This document shows positions 16,973 through 24,701 of a stretch of DNA of 51,961 bases, piece by piece. The translations under genes and the position numbers were made by a program. The stretch lies in assembly GCF_042659445.1 (NCBI RefSeq), contig NZ_JBHSSR010000008.1; one strand, 5' to 3'. The DNA is from Macrococcoides epidermidis (GTDB taxonomy: Bacteria; Bacillota; Bacilli; Staphylococcales; Staphylococcaceae). How positions within the stretch are numbered: the first letter of the stretch is position 1; the number at the start of each line of letters is the position of its first letter. The notes beneath the pieces are model-generated. The model did no database searches, was not told the origin of the DNA, and saw nothing but the letters and a program-made list of their open reading frames with translations.

Positions 16973-18448
16973 TTGTCAGTATTCTCAAACATCGATTATT
17001 CTCAAGTTTTTTCAATACTTTTCTTTGTTGCATTTGTCTTTAACATATTTTTAGCTTTCGCAATTATCTTTTTAGAACGTAGACAGGCGGGATCCACATG
17101 GGCATGGCTACTTGTACTATTCTTCCTGCCGATTATCGGTTTCATAATTTATTTACTATTCGGCCGTCAAATCAAACAGTCAAGTATCTTTAAGTTAGAT
17201 GAAGAAGATAAAATTGGTCTTCAGCAAATTGTGCATGAACAGATGCATGCAATTGATGAAGATGATCTAATGGTGCGCTCTAAAGAAATTATGAAGCATA
17301 AAGATATTATTCGTATGAACTTAAATAATTATTCATCATTTCTGACGACAGATAATGCAGTTGAAATTCTTACAGATGGTCGCAAAAAGTTTGATGCGCT
17401 TATCCAGGATATACGTAATGCTGAAGATCATATTCATATTCAATATTATATATTTAAGCGAGACGGTATCGGTAAAGAAATATTAGATGTATTGATGCAG
17501 AAGCTTGAAGAAGGTGTCGAAGTTAAGATGCTGTACGATGATATCGGATCTCGTACATTAACTTTATCCCGTTTTAAAACATTTAAGAAGCTTGGCGGGC
17601 AGGTAGAAGCATTCTTCCCTTCTCACTTTCCTCTTATTAATTTCAGGATGAACAATCGAAATCATCGTAAGATCGTTGTAATAGATGGAAAAATCGGATA
17701 TATCGGTGGCTTTAATGTCGGCGATGAGTATTTAGGACTAGATAAACGATTTGGGTATTGGCGAGATACCCATTTACGTGTCGAAGGTGACTCAGTCAAT
17801 GCATTACAACTACGTTTTATGATGGACTGGAATTCCCAGTCAACGCGTAATTTTATGCATTATGATAAAAAATATTTCCCGGATGTTGATAGTAAAGGCG
17901 AAATCGGAATTCAAATTGCTTCGAGTGGGCCAGATTCCAGTGAACAACATATCAAATTCGGTTATCTGAAGATGATTACATCAGCTAAAGAATCTATATT
18001 TATTCAGTCACCTTACTTTATACCTGACACTTCTTTGCTTGATGCATTGAAAATCGCTGCGCTTACCGGAGTAGAAGTCAACATCATGATTCCTAACAAA
18101 CCCGATCATCCTTTCGTATATTGGGCCACATATTCAAACGTCGGTGAACTGATTCAGGCCGGTTGTAATATATTTATCTACGAAAATGGATTTATCCATA
18201 CGAAGATGATGGTGATTGACGATGAAGTCGCAAGTGTCGGTACAGCAAATATGGACTTTAGAAGTTTTGAACTAAATTTTGAAGTTAACGCATTTATATA
18301 CGATCATGATATTGCCTATAAATTACGTAAGACGTTTGAAGATGACGTTAAAGTTTCCAGTCAGCTCACACAGGAAATTTATGATCAACGCGTATTACTC
18401 ATCAGAGTTAAGGAAGCCATTGCAAGATTAATATCACCGATATTATAA
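16973..18448 (+). CDS. cls: Cardiolipin synthase
   Basis: A 491-aa membrane phospholipase-D-family enzyme condensing phosphatidylglycerol into cardiolipin. Two N-terminal transmembrane helices (about residues 10-33 and 42-63) lead into two PLD domains, with HKD motifs NHRKIVVIDGKIGYIGG and IHTKMMVIDDEVASVG. The start is TTG at 16973, with AAAGGAGG 8 bp upstream. A TATAAT element sits at 16939-16944 without a good -35. It is full length and apparently functional. Confidence 0.96.
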   Translation: MSVFSNIDYSQVFSILFFVAFVFNIFLAFAIIFLERRQAGSTWAWLLVLFFLPIIGFIIYLLFGRQIKQSSIFKLDEEDKIGLQQIVHEQMHAIDEDDLMVRSKEIMKHKDIIRMNLNNYSSFLTTDNAVEILTDGRKKFDALIQDIRNAEDHIHIQYYIFKRDGIGKEILDVLMQKLEEGVEVKMLYDDIGSRTLTLSRFKTFKKLGGQVEAFFPSHFPLINFRMNNRNHRKIVVIDGKIGYIGGFNVGDEYLGLDKRFGYWRDTHLRVEGDSVNALQLRFMMDWNSQSTRNFMHYDKKYFPDVDSKGEIGIQIASSGPDSSEQHIKFGYLKMITSAKESIFIQSPYFIPDTSLLDALKIAALTGVEVNIMIPNKPDHPFVYWATYSNVGELIQAGCNIFIYENGFIHTKMMVIDDEVASVGTANMDFRSFELNFEVNAFIYDHDIAYKLRKTFEDDVKVSSQLTQEIYDQRVLLIRVKEAIARLISPIL

Positions 18449-18450
18449 AA

Positions 18451-18484
18451 GAGAGTGAGAAATCAATTCCCACTCCCTTTTTAT
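18451..18484 (+). terminator. Terminator of cls
   Basis: GAGTGAGAA and ATTCCCACTC pair with one mismatch around ATCA, followed by CTTTTTATTT, directly after the cls stop. It abuts the stop codon of the leftward 39-codon ORF. Confidence 0.75.
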
Positions 18485-18604
18485 TTAATGTATCAATAAG
18501 AAATCAGCTGCTAAATTTAAGAAAAATACACTATGAACAATCAAATATGTAAATCCTAGTTTCTTTTGTTGTTTCGTGAGTTCGAAATGATATGTATTTT
18601 GCAT
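18485..18604 (-). CDS. Small membrane protein of unknown function, 39 aa
   Basis: A 39-codon ORF, MQNTYHFELTKQQKKLGFTY followed by a single hydrophobic helix (about residues 19-38) and a His end. AAAGGGG lies 9 bp before the ATG at 18604. The basic stretch KQQKK before the helix suggests an N-in orientation. I do not recognise the family. It could be a membrane regulator of a neighbour or a free-standing small protein. Support is the ribosome site, composition and placement between two genes, so confidence is moderate. Confidence 0.55.
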   Translation of the reverse strand: MQNTYHFELTKQQKKLGFTYLIVHSVFFLNLAADFLLIH

Positions 18605-18713
18605 GATTTACATCCCCTTTGTCATATAAATATGTTTTGAATTTTCTGATAATTCGTAATCTTATTATACCAACTTTTTATATAAAGTAAACATTTAAAA
18701 GGAGTTGTTTCAC

Positions 18714-19343
18714 ATGAATAACAAAGAAGTACTACACATCACCGAATCATTTGTGAAAAATGTGCATAAAGATGAATCGAGCGGTCATGATTATGCGCAT
18801 ATCGAACGTGTCCGAAAAATGGCTGTTGAAATCGCTGAAAAAGAAGATGCTGATCTTTTTATCGTTGAGATGGCAGCGTTATTACATGATACTGTCGACG
18901 AGAAATTATTTGATACTATTGCAGCATGGGAACGATTGAATAAATTTTACGAGGAAATTCAACTTCCTATAGAACATCGACAAGCTATTAATCATATTCT
19001 TAAATATATGAGCTTTAATGGCGGAAAGAATGAAGGGAAGTTGAAATCGCTTGAAGGCAAAGTTGTTCAGGATGCTGACCGACTTGATGCGTTAGGTGCG
19101 ATAGGAATTGCCAGAACATTTATGTTTGCCGGAAAGTTTGGTGAAGCGATGTATGATCCAAACATACCTGTTCGCGATGATTTAAGTGACTATCGAACAC
19201 CGAGTACTGCTATCAATCATTTTTATGAGAAATTATTTAAGCTGATTGACTTGATGAATACAGAAACTGCAAAGACAATGGCAGAAGAACGTAATGCATA
19301 TATGAAAACATTTATTGAACAATTTAAAAAAGAGTGGTGTTAG
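18714..19343 (+). CDS. HD-domain phosphohydrolase (YedJ-like)
   Basis: A 209-aa HD-superfamily protein. Metal ligands are visible as SGHDYAHIERV (first His), ALLHDTVDEK (HD pair) and VQDADRLDALGAIG (Asp). Relatives such as E. coli YedJ are annotated as nucleotide or phosphate hydrolases without a settled substrate. The ATG at 18714 lies 9 bp after AGGAG; an in-frame TTG at 18705 is too close. No separate terminator is visible: the first unit of array B begins 31 bp after the stop. Confidence 0.88.
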   Translation: MNNKEVLHITESFVKNVHKDESSGHDYAHIERVRKMAVEIAEKEDADLFIVEMAALLHDTVDEKLFDTIAAWERLNKFYEEIQLPIEHRQAINHILKYMSFNGGKNEGKLKSLEGKVVQDADRLDALGAIGIARTFMFAGKFGEAMYDPNIPVRDDLSDYRTPSTAINHFYEKLFKLIDLMNTETAKTMAEERNAYMKTFIEQFKKEWC

Positions 19344-19374
19344 TGCGTTTGAAAGCGATTTGGGAAGGGATGAT

Positions 19375-19713
19375 GGAAGTGACTTCAAATTTATTTTGAC
19401 GACACTTATTACAGGGTTTTGCATTTATGGTGGACGGAAGTGGCTTCAAATCTATTTTGACGACACTTACTCGCTGGATTTAGCTCTGCGCTACACGGAA
19501 GTGGCTTCAAATCTATTTTGACGACACATACTCGCTGGATTTAGCTCTGCGGTACACGGAAGTGACTTCAAATTTCGTTTGACGACACTTACTCGCTGGA
19601 TTTAGCTCTGCGCTACACGGAAGTGGCTTCAAATCTATTTTGACGACACTTCCGAACCCCTTTCCTCTCACCAATTAAAAAAAGTGACCTCAAATCAATT
19701 TTGAGGTCACTTT
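19375..19713. repeat. Array B: five tandem 61-bp palindromic units plus the yidC terminator in phase
   Basis: GGAAGTG starts at 19375, 19436, 19497, 19558 and 19619, all 61 bp apart. The 33-bp core reads GGAAGTGGC, TT, CAAAT, CT, ATTTTGA, C, GACACTT, with small variations; 28 of 33 positions match array A. The gaps are always 28 bp. Those after units 2-4 are near-identical, but the gaps after unit 1 and after unit 5 are unrelated in sequence. The perfect hairpin at 19681-19713 aligns as a sixth member, 61 bp on, with 26 of 31 bases identical. The array lies between convergent genes. Confidence 0.93.
19681..19713 (-). terminator. Terminator of yidC, a perfect member of the array family
   Basis: AAAGTGACCTCAAA and TTTTGAGGTCACTTT pair fully around a short loop, with a run of T on the minus strand (19676-19683). 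The arms are the array core with the mismatches repaired: five differences from the array B core in 31 positions. Confidence 0.9.
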
Positions 19714-19721
19714 CTATCTAA

Positions 19722-20582
19722 TTATTTCTTTTTCTTCTTTTTAGATGATACAACTTGCACATTTTTAGTTTTATTTTCTGCTTGATTTTGTTCATGTGCT
19801 GCTACTAAAGGTGCAATTTCTTCATGTACTTTCTTCTTATAGAACTTATTCCCTAACCATGTTTGAACAACTAAGAATGCTCCGCCGACAGCCCAATATA
19901 ATGGTAACGCTGCTGGAGAGATTGCTGACATCCACACGATCATAATCGGTGAGATGAACATCATCATACGCATTTGCGCTTTTTGTTCTTCGGGAATATT
20001 CTGCATTGATACATAAGCCTGAATTGCATAGACGATACCTGCAATAACAGTCATTGCAATATCAGTCTTTGTTAAATCGAACCATAAGAAATCTGGATAT
20101 TTTGTAATACCACCTGATGTCGGATATTTCAATACATAGAATAATCCAGTTACGATTGGTAATTGAATCAGTAAAGGTAAACATCCCATGTTCAGTGGAT
20201 TGATACCGTTATCTTTGTATAATGCCATCATTTCCTGGTTTGCAGCCATCTTCTCTTCTTGTGTTCGTGCGCGTTTCACACGTTCCTGAATTTCAGTCAT
20301 CTGCGGCTTGATTAACGCCATCTTTTCTTTCATTACATACTGGTTCTTATATGTACGCATCATAAATGGGAAAAGTGCTAAACGTACGATTAAAGTAATC
20401 GCGATGATTGCTAAACCATAGTTATGTCCCATATTTGCACCTAACCAATGGATCAATTGGTCTAACGGATGTACAAATGTATCATAGAAAAATCCAGTAC
20501 GATTCTCTTCTTTTGAATAATCACAACCCGCTAAAAATAATGCAATTGCAATGATTAACGGCCAAATTGCCTTTTTCTTCAT
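19722..20582 (-). CDS. yidC: Membrane protein insertase YidC (lipoprotein form)
   Basis: A 286-aa YidC/Oxa1 insertase, acting with or without SecYEG to place proteins in the membrane. A lipoprotein signal ends in the lipobox LAGC, so Cys20 should be lipidated. Five hydrophobic helices follow, with IAITLIVRLALFPFMMRTY carrying the conserved Arg of the hydrophilic groove and NPLNMGCLPLLIQLPI. The C terminus is a run of lysines, typical for Gram-positive YidC and ribosome contact. No separate promoter was identified. Confidence 0.96.
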   Translation of the reverse strand: MKKKAIWPLIIAIALFLAGCDYSKEENRTGFFYDTFVHPLDQLIHWLGANMGHNYGLAIIAITLIVRLALFPFMMRTYKNQYVMKEKMALIKPQMTEIQERVKRARTQEEKMAANQEMMALYKDNGINPLNMGCLPLLIQLPIVTGLFYVLKYPTSGGITKYPDFLWFDLTKTDIAMTVIAGIVYAIQAYVSMQNIPEEQKAQMRMMMFISPIMIVWMSAISPAALPLYWAVGGAFLVVQTWLGNKFYKKKVHEEIAPLVAAHEQNQAENKTKNVQVVSSKKKKKK

Positions 20583-20661
20583 TCTTTCACCTCATAATAT
20601 TATTCACATAGAGGTTATTTTATCACAAAAAGTGATAATCATAAACAAAAACCATATATTT

Positions 20662-21303
20662 TTATTTATCTGTATAATATTTCAGGTAATCAGTAACAAC
20701 CTGTTTAATATCGTCACTTTTCGTAATAGAAGAAATTGTTGAAATGCCATCAGCACCGGCAGCAAGAATCATCTCGCTATTGGCACTTGTAATACCACCG
20801 ATTGCAACGATCGGAATGTCTTCATCATATAGTCTCATTTTACGAATGAGTTCTATGCCTCCAGGTTTCTTTGCATCACTTTTACTGCTTGTTTCATATA
20901 CTGGTCCTACACCGATATAATCAACATGCGTCAAATCAGATTGATCATATTCTGCAAAATTACCGACAGAGAGCCCGATAATCTTATCATTGAAATCATC
21001 AATGATGTTTTCGATTTTCTCATCATCCTGACCAAGATGAATACCGTCTGCATCAATTTTCTTCGCTAGTTCAATGTCATCGTTAACAATAAACGGTACA
21101 CCTTTTGCTTTACACATCGCAAAAAGTTTTCGCGCTAATATTTCTTTAGCTTCTCCAGTCAGAGCATTCGGACCTTTTTCTCTAAATTGATATAGCGTTA
21201 TACCGGCTTCAAGTGCTTCCTGTAATACTCGCTCAAGATTACCGTCAGATGTATCCTGAGTACCTGCAATAAAATAAACGCGCAATAATTTTCTATCAAA
21301 CAT
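20662..21303 (-). CDS. thiE: Thiamine-phosphate synthase
   Basis: A 213-aa TIM-barrel enzyme joining HMP-PP and HET-P to give thiamine phosphate. Motifs LYQFREKGP, FIVNDDIELAKKIDADGIHLGQ, DYIGVGPVYET and IVAIGGITS are intact. It is last of the tenA-thiD-thiM-thiE operon, 3 bp after thiM. With no thiC, thiG or thiF here, the operon looks like salvage and coupling of preformed moieties; de novo genes elsewhere cannot be excluded. Confidence 0.97.
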   Translation of the reverse strand: MFDRKLLRVYFIAGTQDTSDGNLERVLQEALEAGITLYQFREKGPNALTGEAKEILARKLFAMCKAKGVPFIVNDDIELAKKIDADGIHLGQDDEKIENIIDDFNDKIIGLSVGNFAEYDQSDLTHVDYIGVGPVYETSSKSDAKKPGGIELIRKMRLYDEDIPIVAIGGITSANSEMILAAGADGISTISSITKSDDIKQVVTDYLKYYTDK

Positions 21304-21306
21304 TCG

Positions 21307-22089
21307 CTACACTTCTTTCACAAGTCTATTCTCTGCCACATCACTTTCCTGTATTAAATATAACTGATCGATTAAATTTACAGCAAAATGTCCCGGCAAA
21401 GTGCCGTTAGACGCACGTTCAGCAAACTCTGAGGCAACAGTATATGTCGTCAATGCTTCTGTTAATGTTTCTAACGTTGGTTTAGTTTCATTATATATGA
21501 AACTTGCAACAACTGCCCCTAATAAACATCCACCACCAGTGACTTTTGTTAAAAGTGCAGTACCATTCTCAATTAAGTTAATTTTTCCATTCACACAAAT
21601 TGCATCGATTTCACCTGTTACGACAATCGCACAATTAAATTTATTATATGCAGCACGTGCCACATCTTCAGTTGACAGACTTGTATCTGCATCTGTCCCT
21701 TTCATATTCGCCTCCCCTGTCAAAGCTTGTAATTCAGAAGCATTCCCACGAATTACTGTAATATCATATGTTTCTAACAATTTTAAACAGAAATCTTTAC
21801 GAAATTTAGATGCGCCACATGCAACTGGGTCCAATACGATAGGTACGTCATGGTGATTGGCATATTTTGCAGCAGCCAACATATTTTCAATATCATGTTC
21901 TTCAATTGAACCAATATTGATGAGCAATGCACCAGCATGTGTCAGAAATTCGTCCATCTCTAACTTTTCTGTCGCCATCGCAGGGCTGGCACCTAATGCC
22001 AGTAGGCCGTTCGCTGTAAAATTTTTAACTACATCATTTGTAATACAAATAATGAGTGGATTATCTTTTCTTATCTGTTCTAATATCAT
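21307..22089 (-). CDS. thiM: Hydroxyethylthiazole kinase
   Basis: A 260-aa ribokinase-fold enzyme phosphorylating the salvaged thiazole alcohol. Visible are the N-terminal PLIICITNDVVKNFTANGLL, LDPVACGASKFR, IRGNASELQALTG and the glycine-rich catalytic loop TKVTGGGCLLGAVVA. AGGAG precedes the ATG, which shares a base with the thiD stop (TAATG), showing tight coupling. Confidence 0.97.
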   Translation of the reverse strand: MILEQIRKDNPLIICITNDVVKNFTANGLLALGASPAMATEKLEMDEFLTHAGALLINIGSIEEHDIENMLAAAKYANHHDVPIVLDPVACGASKFRKDFCLKLLETYDITVIRGNASELQALTGEANMKGTDADTSLSTEDVARAAYNKFNCAIVVTGEIDAICVNGKINLIENGTALLTKVTGGGCLLGAVVASFIYNETKPTLETLTEALTTYTVASEFAERASNGTLPGHFAVNLIDQLYLIQESDVAENRLVKEV

Positions 22090-22877
22090 TATTCCATCTC
22101 CTGAAATTTAAAGTGATTAACTGGGCCTTGACCATGCCCTAATTCTGGTGTGAATCGGATTGCTGCATCCATATAACGTTTTGCAAGTTGTACAGCTTCT
22201 ACAATAGATTTTCCTTTCGCAAGTTCAGATGTAATTACTGCTGAATATGTGCATCCAGTGCCATGTGTGTGTTTTGTATCATAACGTTCACCTTTCAAAA
22301 CAACAAAATCATCTCGAGTAAATAAATAATCTGTAGCATCTCCTTTAAGATGACCTCCTTTAATCAGCACACTGTCAGAACCAATTTCATTGATAAATAT
22401 TTTACCGGCACGTTTAATATCATCGAGTGTTTCAACTTTCATCTGTACGATTTCCTCAAGCTCCGGAATATTTGGTGTCACAACCGTTGCTACATCTAAA
22501 AGTTTCGTACGCACCGCACTACGTCCATTTTCGTCAAGCAATGCATCACCACTTTTAGCTACCATGACAGGATCGATTACATAAGGGATATCATGTTTTA
22601 CAATATAAGGACGCACGACATCCATGACTTCACTCGTTGCAAGCATTCCTGTCTTCACTGCATCCGGTACGATATCACTATACACACTCTCTAGTTGTGC
22701 TGCAATAACATCTACATCCTGGTTAAATACTTGCTGAACGCCTAACGTATTTTGTGCAACAATGCTTGTTACGACACTCATACCATAGACGCCTCTTGAT
22801 TGAAATACTTTTAAATCTACTGTTGTTCCAGCGCCACCCGTTGGATCTGTTCCTGCAATTGACAAAGCTGTCTTCAT
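22089..22877 (-). CDS. thiD: Hydroxymethylpyrimidine (phosphate) kinase
   Basis: A 262-aa ribokinase-family kinase phosphorylating HMP and HMP-P. It starts MKTALSIAGTDPTGGAG, with VDPVMVAKSGD and the anion-hole loop KHTHGTGCTYSAVI. The open frame extends 21 codons into tenA, but the ATG at 22877 aligns with S. aureus ThiD and follows the tenA stop by 1 bp (TAATATG). No strong ribosome site is visible, so coupling to tenA is likely. Confidence 0.95.
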   Translation of the reverse strand: MKTALSIAGTDPTGGAGTTVDLKVFQSRGVYGMSVVTSIVAQNTLGVQQVFNQDVDVIAAQLESVYSDIVPDAVKTGMLATSEVMDVVRPYIVKHDIPYVIDPVMVAKSGDALLDENGRSAVRTKLLDVATVVTPNIPELEEIVQMKVETLDDIKRAGKIFINEIGSDSVLIKGGHLKGDATDYLFTRDDFVVLKGERYDTKHTHGTGCTYSAVITSELAKGKSIVEAVQLAKRYMDAAIRFTPELGHGQGPVNHFKFQEME

Positions 22878-22878
22878 A

Positions 22879-23553
22879 TTATTCAACCACACTTTCCCAA
22901 GTTTCTTGTGTATAAGCCATATTAAAGAAACGTTTCTCATGTATACAGCTTTCTTTAAAGTTCTTTGTTAATACCGCGCGTTCCGCTTCACTTGCGTGTT
23001 CAGCAAATTCATCTACCCAGCCATCCAGATGTTCCATTAACAGCTTCATCTCTGTAGCATAGAAATCTACCCAGTCTTTAAATGGATTGCCGTTGAAATC
23101 ATGACGTTCTTTCATCTTTAAAGCAACTTGCTGATAAACATATGGACACGGTGCCATCGCGCAAATTGTAAATGCTGCATCACTATAACGATATGCATTA
23201 AAATACATGTGTTTAATATAATGATCACTTGTTGGGTACCATTCTCCGTCTTTAATGATTGTTTTATAATCAACCTGTGCATAGTCTGCTAAAGTATAAT
23301 GTGCAGTTACTTCTCCGTTCATTACAAAATCGATTTGTTCTAATAAAAATTTAATACCTTCTTTATCATCTAATTTCGGAATTAATAAGCTATAAATTTT
23401 CGCAAACTCGTTTAAGTAAAGATGGTCTGCTTTTAAATAATGAATCACTGCTTCTTTACTTAAATCACCACGCACCATTCCCTGTATAAATGGGTCATTG
23501 TAAATTGACTCAATAATTGGCTCTACTTCTTCTTTTAATTGTTGTGTAAACAT
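22879..23553 (-). CDS. tenA: Aminopyrimidine aminohydrolase / thiaminase II
   Basis: A 224-aa TenA-fold protein that deaminates thiamin breakdown products to HMP for salvage. The conserved region with the catalytic Cys is CAMAPCPYVYQQVA, and the C-terminal ESCIHEKRFFNMAY carries the catalytic Glu. Two adjacent ATGs are possible; GGAGG is 6 bp before the second (23553), which I use. It is first in the thi operon behind the TPP riboswitch. Confidence 0.94.
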   Translation of the reverse strand: MFTQQLKEEVEPIIESIYNDPFIQGMVRGDLSKEAVIHYLKADHLYLNEFAKIYSLLIPKLDDKEGIKFLLEQIDFVMNGEVTAHYTLADYAQVDYKTIIKDGEWYPTSDHYIKHMYFNAYRYSDAAFTICAMAPCPYVYQQVALKMKERHDFNGNPFKDWVDFYATEMKLLMEHLDGWVDEFAEHASEAERAVLTKNFKESCIHEKRFFNMAYTQETWESVVE

Positions 23554-23575
23554 CATTTACCTCCTAAAAGTTTAT

Positions 23576-23609
23576 AAAGAAAGCCCATCTCCAAATAGGA
23601 AATGGGCTA
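23576..23609 (-). terminator. Expression-platform terminator of the TPP riboswitch
   Basis: GCCCATTTCC and GGAGATGGGC form a hairpin followed by TTTCTTT on the minus strand, between the aptamer and the tenA ribosome site. This is the expected transcription-attenuation platform, formed when thiamine pyrophosphate is bound. Confidence 0.8.
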
Positions 23610-23647
23610 AATACCATTATTAAAAATATAAAATCAATAAAGGAATT

Positions 23648-23730
23648 TAACTACTTTCCTACGCTAGCATTATCTAGATCAGGTAAAGGGTTTGACAAAG
23701 TCATCTCAGCCAAAAGGCACCCCTAGTAGT
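23648..23730 (-). ncRNA. TPP riboswitch (THI element)
   Basis: On the minus strand the conserved aptamer segments appear in order: GGGGTGC, GGCTGAGATG, ACCCTTT, ACCTGATCTAGATAATGC and GCGTAGGAAAG, enclosed by a P1 stem ACTACT/AGTAGT. It should shut off tenA-thiD-thiM-thiE when thiamine pyrophosphate is plentiful. Confidence 0.97.
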
Positions 23731-23784
23731 AATATATGTATTTAATGTTAGTGTAACGTAATCAAATTATGAAAGCAAGAATTG

Positions 23785-23814
23785 AAAAAAAGACTAACGA
23801 CATTGTCGTTAGTC
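23785..23814 (-). terminator. Terminator of the first LysM/Rpf-like gene
   Basis: GACTAACGAC and GTCGTTAGTC pair perfectly around a 3-nt loop, followed by seven T on the minus strand. Confidence 0.93.
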
Positions 23815-23820
23815 CTAAAA

Positions 23821-24381
23821 TTATAAGCGAAGTCCACATACTGGCCAAGGTTGTGCGCCACGCATGTTATATAAAATTTGAGCACGTTTCGTTTGTTCTG
23901 CAGCTGATGCCTGATGCGGATATCCTGATCCACCAACGCCACGCCATGTTTGTAAATTAAACTGATACATACCATAGAACCCGTTTCCAGTATTAATAGA
24001 TGGATTACCACCAGATTCACATTGTGCTAACGCAGCCCAATTTAAACCTCTGTTAATATAAGTAGTGTTTGTTGTTTTTACAGTTTTTGAACTTGTATAA
24101 GCAGTTTTACTTACAGGTGCTTTATACGTAGCTTTTTTGTATGATGTATTTTTGTAAACGACACTATTCTTATTATTAATCTTTAACACTTGGTTCGGAT
24201 GGATTAAGTTAGATCTTAAGCCATTTGCTGATTTAATTGCTGCAATTGACGTACCATATTTATTTGCAACACTCCATAATGAATCGCCAGCTTTAACTTT
24301 GTATGAAGCTGCATCTGCTGTTGAAACTGCCATTGTCGTAGTGATTGCAATTGCTGCTGTAACACTTAAGATTTTTTTCAT
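23821..24381 (-). CDS. Secreted LysM plus Rpf-type transglycosylase protein
   Basis: A 186-aa exported protein: signal peptide to about Ala24 (TADA-A), one LysM domain (residues 27-68, KAGDSLWSVANKYGTSI), a Tyr/Thr/Lys linker, then an Rpf-like domain (113-186). The catalytic Glu122 lies in AQCESGGNP, next to Cys121. Cys182 in PWPVCGL would close the disulfide typical of actinobacterial Rpf. INTGNGFYG and GGSGYPHQAS strongly resemble Micrococcus luteus Rpf, more than staphylococcal SceD/IsaA. It probably cleaves peptidoglycan glycan strands. A WalR-like box lies upstream. Confidence 0.88.
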   Translation of the reverse strand: MKKILSVTAAIAITTTMAVSTADAASYKVKAGDSLWSVANKYGTSIAAIKSANGLRSNLIHPNQVLKINNKNSVVYKNTSYKKATYKAPVSKTAYTSSKTVKTTNTTYINRGLNWAALAQCESGGNPSINTGNGFYGMYQFNLQTWRGVGGSGYPHQASAAEQTKRAQILYNMRGAQPWPVCGLRL

Positions 24382-24500
24382 GTTTATTTTCCTCCGGGAA
24401 ATGTTTATATTTTATTTTATTGATGAATTCTTTTGAATGAATATGCTTTGTTCTTGTAATTAACTATATCAGAAATAAATATTTCATAGGTTACAGCCAA

Positions 24501-24521
24501 ATAAAAGATACGCTCTTTTAT
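24501..24521. promoter_or_regulatory. Perfect inverted repeat upstream of the first LysM gene
   Basis: ATAAAAGA and TCTTTTAT flank a 5-bp centre (TACGC on the plus strand). It lies between the WalR-like box and the GGTTACAGCC motif, overlapping the box by 2 bp. It could be a dimeric operator or a leader hairpin. No regulator is assigned. Confidence 0.4.
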
Positions 24522-24536
24522 TACGCTTGCGTTACA
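24520..24536 (-). promoter_or_regulatory. WalR-like box upstream of the first LysM gene
   Basis: The minus strand reads TGTAAC, 5 bp, CGTAAT, one mismatch from the WalR consensus TGTWAH-N5-TGTWAH. WalR controls cell-wall hydrolases in staphylococci and bacilli, which fits the adjacent gene. Confidence 0.5.
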
Positions 24537-24661
24537 ATAAAAAATAAGAAATAAAGCAATTACCATATAGTGTTAAATATTTAAGGAAAATATCAGAAAC
24601 CTCGCTATATTATTAATTATGAAGATTGTCACACTTTTGAAACAATACACTAAGATTTATC

Positions 24662-24690
24662 AAAAAAAAGCAGAACGTAAAGTTCTGCTT
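24662..24690 (-). terminator. Terminator of the second LysM/SceD-like gene
   Basis: AAGCAGAAC and GTTCTGCTT pair around TTTAC, followed by a run of T on the minus strand, close after the stop codon. Confidence 0.93.
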
Positions 24691-24701
24691 AAAATTTATT
24701 A

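Larger units (their letters stand above)
24382..24701. other. 320-bp intergenic region between the two LysM genes
   Basis: From right to left it holds the terminator of the second LysM gene (24662-24690), an AT-rich stretch with no feature I can name (24541-24661), a WalR-like box (24520-24536), a perfect inverted repeat (24501-24521), a GGTTACAGCC motif (24489-24498) shared with the other LysM gene, and the -10 and ribosome site of the first LysM gene. No ORF is supported. Confidence 0.6.

Noticed and set aside
19315..19521. 68-codon plus-strand frame across the start of array B
   Set aside because: It runs through tandem units whose 61-bp period shifts the frame each time, has no ribosome site, and overlaps the HD gene end. 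The repeats explain it.
10641..19713. Arrays A and B as CRISPR arrays
   Set aside because: Unit size and constant gap length look CRISPR-like, but gap sequences repeat within arrays, there are only four or five units, and no cas genes are nearby.
23748..24020. 90-codon minus-strand frame in the first LysM gene region
   Set aside because: Out-of-frame shadow of the Rpf-like gene that also runs through its terminator.
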